The notes under the pieces: generated by a model | What the model saw: only the letters and a program-made list of their open reading frames with translations | Database searches by the model: none | What the model was told of the DNA's origin: nothing | Shown: positions 58,124-64,000 of the stretch, in pieces | Layout of the letters: every line of letters begins with the position of its first letter | Numbering within the stretch: position 1 is the stretch's first letter | Program-made: the position numbers and the translations under genes | Origin: Calycina herbarum | Lineage: Eukaryota > Ascomycota > Leotiomycetes > Helotiales > Pezizellaceae | DNA length: 64,000 nucleotides | Direction: 5' to 3' | Assembly (NCBI GenBank): GCA_001414485.1 | Contig: LLEY01000232.1 | Span: 1 to 64,000, forward strand

Positions 58124-60784
58124 ATGGGTGCTACGAATTATATCAATCTTTTGTTTCACATTGGTGGTCTCATCGGTGGAGCTGTAGCTCTTCCTCAGGA
58201 TGTGACATTGTTGAAAAATGGAATTGATGACTGGAAGAGTCCTCCGTACGTATCTACAAAATGCCGCTTGCAATATGGGTACTAACTAGGAGTCAGATAT
58301 ACCCCCTTCCAAGCACCTTTGCATATCATGCAACCTGCTGTCCCAAAAGCAACATATACTGAGCCAGTCAATGGCACGGTAATTGACTTTTTCGAAATCG
58401 ACATTCGCCAATTTACAGCTCAGACGGTATGTACACACCCAAAAGAGGATCCTATCCTTGACTTTTACTGACTTTAAATCATATAGTACCCGGCTAGCTC
58501 AGGAGTTGGTCCAACCACGTACGTTGGTTACGATGGAACTGCACCTGGGCCGACACTTCACATGACCAGGGGTCGTGAGGCTGTCGTGCGCTTCACGAAT
58601 TCATATGATCGCCCCTCTTCAATCCATCTTCACGGTAGTTACTCACGTGCTCCTTGGGATGGATGGGCAGAAGACGTCACAAAACCAAACGAGTTTAAAG
58701 TGAGATTAGCAGTCAGGTTGTAGTTCTTCGCTTACAATTTCTAGGATTATTATTATCCAAACCACCAGCCCCAGAGAACTTTATGGTATCACGACCATGC
58801 TCTTGGCATTACAGCGGTCAATGCTTATTTCGGACAAGCTGGTGAGATCTCATTACAGGGTGCTTATATGCCAAATAAGACTAACCTCTCCAGGGTTCTA
58901 CATTCTCACTGACCCAAACACCCCAACGACTCTTCCGTCAGGTGACTACGATGTTCCCCTCATGATCGCAGCGAAACAATTCAACAAAGACGGTAGTCTT
59001 TTCTCTCCAATTGACGAGAGGACATCACTTTATGGCGATGTCATCACAGTAAATGGGGTTCCTTGGCCCTTTCAGCAAGTTGAGCCGAGAAAGTACAAAT
59101 TCAGACTACTTGACGCAAGTATCTCCAGGTCATACAGCTTGTACCTTGTAAGCAAAATCCAGCTAAAATTTTCGGCAAATACTAACTATAATTAGATTGA
59201 TGAGGCCAACCCATCAGTTCATCTTCCTTTCACCGTTGTTGGTGCCGATGCTGGGTTCCTCGACCACCCAGTGAGCACGAATAACCTTGTCATTGCGAGT
59301 ATGCAACTTTTCCCTTTGTTCCCCACTTTTAACTCCTATTCTCAGTGGTTGGGAGCATGTTTTATCCTTACTCGTTGCTCCCAGCTCCTGAGTCAACGAG
59401 AAAATCATATGCTAATTTGTTGCAGTGGCAGAGCGTTGGGAAATCGTCATTGATTTTGCACTTTACCAAGGAAAAAGGTTAGTGTTTCGCTTTTACAGAG
59501 TATCGTGGGGTGCAGATGTATTGGCAGTTATGCCTTTCGATTTTCGAACGAACGACAGAATCCAATACTGATTTTCCGAGACTATCTCGCACAATAACTG
59601 ATATTGTGCGAGTTGGTTCGGCACAATCACTGGTTCTTCGAGTTCTTCAGGCACAATATATCTTATTGACCGCCAGGAATACCTTCAAGGTTTGTTATAT
59701 GGTTAGCTAACTTTTTCATAGCCTCATTTTGATGAACGAGCGAAAGTTCCAAACAAACGAGGATTATCCCCACACCGACAAAGTGTAAGTTACAACATCC
59801 ATTCTTTTGATTCTCTTCTGACTGAAATCTAGTATCAAATGGACCGTCGGCTCTACTGTGACTAATACAGACAACAATGGCCCAATCCCAACCCATCTCG
59901 CCGACTTGGCAGACACTGGATCCAAGACGACCGTTGACCATGAGTTCGTTTTCGAAAGAACCAATGGAGAATGGCGTATCAACGGTATTGGATTTGAAGA
60001 TATCCCCAACCGAATTCTCGCCAAGCCAGCCCAAGGAAAGACTGAGAGATGGCGTTTGGTAAATAAGTCTGGTGGATGGTCACACCCAATTCATATCCAT
60101 TTGATTGATTTCAAGGTCCTTTCTAGAAGTGGCGGTCGTGGTAATTATTATCCCCTACTTTTTGAAAGAACGAAGAACTAATTATTGGAACAGGTGCCGT
60201 TACTCCGTATGAGGCTGCAGCGCTTAAAGAGTGAGTCAAGATCCCAGCTTACAGAAATTATTTACTAACGAGATTTTCAGCGTGGTATACCGTATGCAAC
60301 TTTCCATTCTTAGCATCGTTACTAATGCCCTAGACTCCTGGTTCAACGTGAAAAATATATGCTGATAAACAATATTCCAGTTGGCGAGAACGAAGAAGTA
60401 GAAGTCATTGCAAAATACCAACCCTGGGGAGGAGTCTACATGTTCCACTGTCACAACCTCGTACACGAAGACCACGACATGGTATTCCCCCCCGCCCCCT
60501 TCATCCTAAATCCCTAAACCTCCTTCCATCTCATACTAACTTACAGTCCACAGATGGCAGCATTCAACGTCACCTCCGTAGACCTTAGTGCCTATGGGTA
60601 CCCAGACAATACCACATTCACCGACCCAATGGCCTCCATTTGGCGAGCAAAACCCAGAAATGGTGCTACCGACATTCAACAGATTCAAACTACGATTTTG
60701 CCACTTTTTGCTGGACTAGGTGCATATCCTTCTACTGAGGCTGTTGAGAATGCTCTTGAGCAGGTTTATGCTGGGGGAGCTTGA
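58124..60784 (+). CDS. Bilirubin-oxidase-type multicopper oxidase, secreted
   Basis: Thirteen exons: 58124-58245, 58297-58426, 58487-58699, 58745-58841, 58894-59147, 59196-59298, 59426-59477, 59722-59784, 59833-60140, 60194-60230, 60281-60291, 60381-60481 and 60554-60784 give 573 aa, close to the usual length of about 570. Residues about 1-22 form a signal peptide. All four copper motifs are present: IHLHG (130-134), WYHDH (169-173), HPIHIH (429-434) and [14 protein letters not shown] (485-498). Cys487 and His492 are type-1 ligands and Met497 lies at the axial position found in bilirubin oxidases. The family oxidises bilirubin, phenols or metals with reduction of O2 to water. Exon 11 is only 11 nt and the intron before exon 8 is unusually long (244 bp). 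Every junction keeps frame, so the gene looks intact. Confidence 0.85.
59586..59612. repeat. Perfect 11-bp hairpin in the long MCO intron
   Basis: CTCGCACAATA and its exact complement TATTGTGCGAG are separated by the 5-base loop ACTGA. It lies within the 244-bp intron of the oxidase gene, about three to five times longer than most of its other introns. Confidence 0.8.
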
Positions 60785-61387
60785 GTTTGTTATTTTTCAC
60801 ATGGGCTGGAGTTTGGAAACAAGGAATTTTGAAAGCATTTTGGCGTTGTTGGGGGGGGGGTGGATTTTTGAGGATTTTGTGTACAAGGATTTAGGTGGTC
60901 ATGAGTGGTTTTAATTTCAATTCTTAGTACACATACATTTAAATAAATACACAAATATATTTTCTTATGAAACTCGTTCTCACAAGAATTGAAAGTCACG
61001 ATTACATCCTTGAGTCTCAAAAATTATCCCGAGGTACGCACACCCATAAGTATGATGATACTCTACTAAACTGGCTCGAACAAAGAAATTAATATGAAAA
61101 TGGTTTAGCATAATTGGCATTCATTAAACTAAGTTTCCCGAATCAATGAACTAAATTATTCTATGACTTTTCGCATAGTAGCACTCCACTAACGATGACT
61201 TGATCTCTGATGACTCTGTAAGTTCTTACTTTATTAACGCCTTCAACTTCTACTCAATACTTCACTATCTCAAAATCAAAGCCCACTCATACCAAAGACT
61301 CACTGCCACACTTGTCTGTGTAATGACTTGAGATTGAAATACATTCACCAAGAACGTTGGCTGAGTATTCAACTGCGCCACTGCGTC

Positions 61388-61418
<31 letters not shown>

Positions 61419-61631
61419 CGGGTATCCCAGCCATCTTCAGAGGAATCCAGACTTTACCTTGAGCATACCATAACATTCTCTGGCTGCCCTGTCTTTTCAC
61501 GAACTAACAAGACCAAACACCAACCAAAACCAGAATATTAAAACCGAGAACCGAGAACCAAAACAGAAGATCTCAAACTTTGGAACCAACCAAAACCTCA
61601 AAACCCTCAACCCCACACCAACTTACCAATC
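60785..61631. other. Intergenic, 3' flank of the oxidase
   Basis: Contains a G-run around 60851-60860 and an (AT)n microsatellite at 61394-61418. No gene is supported. Confidence 0.5.
61394..61418. repeat. (AT)n microsatellite
   Basis: 25 bp of uninterrupted AT repeats. Confidence 0.95.
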
Positions 61632-61802
61632 ATGAAGAGTTTCTCCCTTACACCAACAACTGTTACCCCCCTCATCACAATCGCTCTCGCTAGCCCAACC
61701 GAACCATACCTCCTGGCACATCACGAAGCAGCCTCCGAACACGGCGTAGCACTCATCCTCCTCGTCATCGGCGTTTTCCTGGTTTTCTCATTTGTAGTAT
61801 AG
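61632..61802 (+). CDS. Small membrane/secreted protein, 56 aa, hypothetical
   Basis: The ATG at 61632 (context CAATCATGA) follows an A/C-rich leader typical of fungal genes. The product has a moderately hydrophobic N-terminus (TTVTPLITIALASP, possibly a signal peptide), a polar middle (HHEAASEHG) and a C-terminal hydrophobic segment VALILLVIGVFLVFSFVV that ends the protein. No family is recognised. The leader and the clean hydrophobic pattern are the evidence; its short length leaves real doubt. Confidence 0.4.
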   Translation: MKSFSLTPTTVTPLITIALASPTEPYLLAHHEAASEHGVALILLVIGVFLVFSFVV

Positions 61803-62303
61803 TATCAATGGCAAACCGGAGATTTCATACAGGTTATTTTTATGGAGTGTCGTCCTTGCTTTTTTAGCTCTAAAGGTCGGAAAGCGAAGGATGGATTAGG
61901 AGAGGGAGAGGGGGGAAAGGGGGAGGAGGTTTAGGAGTCCGGGGCTTCGGAAGGTGGATGGTTGTATGGAGGATGGGTTTGAGATGGTATGGAGAGAGAG
62001 GAGAGAGGAGAGAGGAGAGAGAGGGGTGGGGTGATGGTTTAGGGTGTTGAATTGGATATGCAGTTTGTGGGACAGGGAGTTGCACTGAACTCGAGATATT
62101 AATGAGCCTGATTCACTTGTGACTCGAGACTATATGCATTCATGGATTTAGTGAGAGAAATGATATTGTTGCGTTGCTAAAGTAGCTCAAGTTTTTTTGT
62201 GAAATTCAGACACTGTACCCCCCTCGCACAAATAGCGCAATGACCGAATCCATCACTAAACACCAACTCCCAAAAAACCCCCAAACCGCTGCACATCCCC
62301 AGC
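61803..62303. other. Intergenic, GA-rich low-complexity tract
   Basis: A purine-rich GGA/GAGA tract spans about 61895-62030. The proline-rich minus-strand frame across it is an artefact of composition. Confidence 0.5.
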
Positions 62304-64000
62304 TCAAGCCTCAAGCTCGGCCTTCTCAGCATCCTCGACAATCAGTTTCCAGGTCGGGTCACCTTCCTCCCAAATCCCATCCATCGGCAAGCCCAATCTC
62401 TTATCCAGCGTTCGATACATCGAATCAATCTTCCTGACATCCTCGGTATTCCTCAAAAATCGGAACTCCTCACTATAAAGGAACTCGTTATACTCCTTGA
62501 CATTCGGATAATACTTTTGCTGATTCTTCTCCATTTGTCTTCTTACTTCCAAAGAGCAGGATTTCGGAGGTGCGCCTCCCTCGTAGATTTCTGTCATCCC
62601 GTGGCTGGTGGTTACGGCGTTTACTTCGACGCGATGGACTTCTAGGTAGACTAGTTCGGATTTCGAGGCTGCGGTGCGGATTTCTTGGAGGCCTTGGGAG
62701 GTGAAGACTGTGCGGCCGAGGTTGAGGTAGCGGAGGGTGGGATACATTATAAGTGCTTTTAGGGGTTCCACGCAGTTATCATCGAGGTAGTTGAATTTCT
62801 GCTTGTGTGCGGTAGTGGTTTGCGAGGCACCAAGGTCGAGTGTTTTGATGGGAGCATTGCCTTCGACGATGGCAGCTGCCAGGTAAGAAACTGAATTACT
62901 TGTCAGACCGGATGATGCGAGAGTGAGTCGTTGCAGGCTCTTATTCCTCTCGAGCCCGGCTGCGAGAAATCTAATGCCTACATCTCCGACTGGATTTGTC
63001 GATAGGAAAAGACTCTCGAGGGAGCAATTTGGCGATCCAATGAATTTGGCTAGACTCATACAAGCTTTCCGGCCGATACCGTTGGAATTCAAGTACAAAT
63101 GACGAAGCGCGACTGGCTGATCGGTAATGGCATCGATGAATTGTGAGGTTCCCTCATTTCCCAACTCCGTGGTCTCGAGGTCCAAGGTGCGCAGATTTTT
63201 TGTTCGGAGAACAAGTTCAGCAAGCAGAAGGCTGGAATTGGGACCGAATGGATTTCGCTTGAACCACAAATTTGTGATTGTAGATGACTTGATCATCTGT
63301 GGAACAAGGATTGAAAGACCATACCGGGTAATGTGGCAACCGGCAAGATACCAAGTCTCCATTTGGTCGGGATATTTCTCGATAAATTCTGCTATGCGTT
63401 TGGCACCGGTTGTGGAAATCGCATTATTTCCCAACAGAAAGTGTCGAATTTGATGATTGGACTCCAAAGCTTCCATCAAATTCCCGATGTGGGTAGGTCC
63501 AACGACTTTTTTACACAAGTCCAACCGACCATCTTCATACACAATTCCACGATTGAATTCAACCAAAGGATTCTTCCACAATAGCTCGAGACCATGTGTA
63601 CTTTGTGACTCATCAGCCTCTGTAATAGCAACATCCTGAGCAAGAAATTGGAAAATCGGCTCGAAGTCCTCTATTTTTCCAATCTCAACTGGCATCGGAA
63701 TGGCAGCTGGTCCTTTAAGATCAACAGGATCCAATTCTTGTCCAGCCCATGGGCCCTGTATTCTGAGTAGTTTTCCACCGGCATTGTTTTTGGGACGTAA
63801 CTCCTCTTTCACACGTTGCTGTTTATTTTGACGGACAACTGCTTTGCCATGGAGGGTCACACGTTCGTATTTGATGATGGCGGCGATTTCGGTCAAGTCT
63901 GGCCAAAGGGATGTTGCTAGTTCAACTGCCAGGGGACGTTGTGATTTGTTTCGTCGAAGAGGAAGGGCAAAGATTGCGTCTTCTTTGGTGTAGTCATCTT
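62304..64000 (-). CDS. Leucine-rich-repeat (RNI-like) protein, 5' end outside window
   Basis: The frame is open from the window edge (64000) to the stop at 62304, at least 565 codons, with no intron seen. The TTG near 63896 is internal, since coding sequence (YTKEDAIFALPLRRNKSQRP and LATSLWPDL) precedes it in the same frame. Repeats of the ribonuclease-inhibitor type, L-x-x-L-x-L-x-x-N/T-x-L with helical second halves, span about 62750-63450: IRHFLLGNNAIS, LRTLDLETTELGNEG, LRHLYLNSNGIGRKA, LESLFLSTNPVGDVG, LQRLTLASSGLTSNS and LRYLNLGRTVFTSQG. A polar, charged C-terminal tail follows. Such proteins are usually cytosolic protein-interaction scaffolds. I cannot name the partner. It appears intact. 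Confidence 0.8.
   Translation of the reverse strand, partial: DDYTKEDAIFALPLRRNKSQRPLAVELATSLWPDLTEIAAIIKYERVTLHGKAVVRQNKQQRVKEELRPKNNAGGKLLRIQGPWAGQELDPVDLKGPAAIPMPVEIGKIEDFEPIFQFLAQDVAITEADESQSTHGLELLWKNPLVEFNRGIVYEDGRLDLCKKVVGPTHIGNLMEALESNHQIRHFLLGNNAISTTGAKRIAEFIEKYPDQMETWYLAGCHITRYGLSILVPQMIKSSTITNLWFKRNPFGPNSSLLLAELVLRTKNLRTLDLETTELGNEGTSQFIDAITDQPVALRHLYLNSNGIGRKACMSLAKFIGSPNCSLESLFLSTNPVGDVGIRFLAAGLERNKSLQRLTLASSGLTSNSVSYLAAAIVEGNAPIKTLDLGASQTTTAHKQKFNYLDDNCVEPLKALIMYPTLRYLNLGRTVFTSQGLQEIRTAASKSELVYLEVHRVEVNAVTTSHGMTEIYEGGAPPKSCSLEVRRQMEKNQQKYYPNVKEYNEFLYSEEFRFLRNTEDVRKIDSMYRTLDKRLGLPMDGIWEEGDPTWKLIVEDAEKAELEA

Noticed and set aside
61870..62085. Proline-rich minus-strand frame
   Set aside because: It is produced by the GA-rich low-complexity tract.
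1..64000. CRISPR array, rRNA genes, bacterial operons or prophage
   Set aside because: No regularly spaced repeats, rRNA-like sequence or prokaryotic gene organisation was seen; the introns and transposons are fungal.

Overview
The window is nuclear DNA of a filamentous ascomycete, most likely a leotiomycete relative of Botrytis or Sclerotinia. The evidence is short GT-AG introns with CTAAC/CTGAC-type branch points, Fot1/pogo, Tc1/mariner and Gypsy elements, and a very strong repeat-induced point mutation (RIP) signature. Two kinds of sequence alternate: gene islands of ordinary composition, and AT-rich blocks in which CA and TG dinucleotides are almost absent and Gln and Trp codons have become stops. 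The organism assignment is an inference from style; no marker gene for species is present.

Layout. 1-5.4 kb: RIP-mutated DNA, a broken MFS transporter, a broken O-methyltransferase, and a Tc1/mariner relic carrying a solo Gypsy LTR. 5.5-8.5 kb: an intact two-exon gene for a cellular reverse-transcriptase-related protein (rvt type, about 965 aa). 9-15.4 kb: small or decayed genes, a solo LTR with a perfect target duplication (13153-13519), a broken fungal membrane-tail protein, and the 5' part of a second MFS pseudogene. 15,427-42,750: one 27.3-kb nested transposon block bounded by about 115-bp inverted repeats and a TA duplication. Its outer layer is a Tc1/mariner-type element. Inside are a Fot1-like element and three copies of one Gypsy family, one of which holds a second Fot1-like element. 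The MFS pseudogene resumes at 42,753, so the block split that gene. 42.9-46.5 kb: a trans-acting enoyl-reductase pseudogene and a third Fot1-like element, less mutated than the others. 46.8-52.1 kb: a patatin-like phospholipase with ankyrin repeats and a four-exon gene of unknown function, both on the minus strand. 52.6-53.1 kb: an intron-containing tRNA-Met-like gene with a degenerate partner. 54.4-55.3 kb: a tandemly duplicated signal-peptide/membrane protein. 58.1-60.8 kb: a 13-exon bilirubin-oxidase-type multicopper oxidase. 62.3-64.0 kb: an LRR (RNI-like) protein that runs off the window edge.

How the genes relate. The two MFS transporters, the O-methyltransferase and the LovC-like enoyl reductase are all pseudogenes lying around transposons. 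Together they look like the remains of a secondary-metabolite cluster, but no polyketide or peptide synthetase is in view, so this is an inference. The intact genes at 47-64 kb look like independent single genes. Exon borders were assigned by eye from splice consensus and reading frame and have no transcript support.
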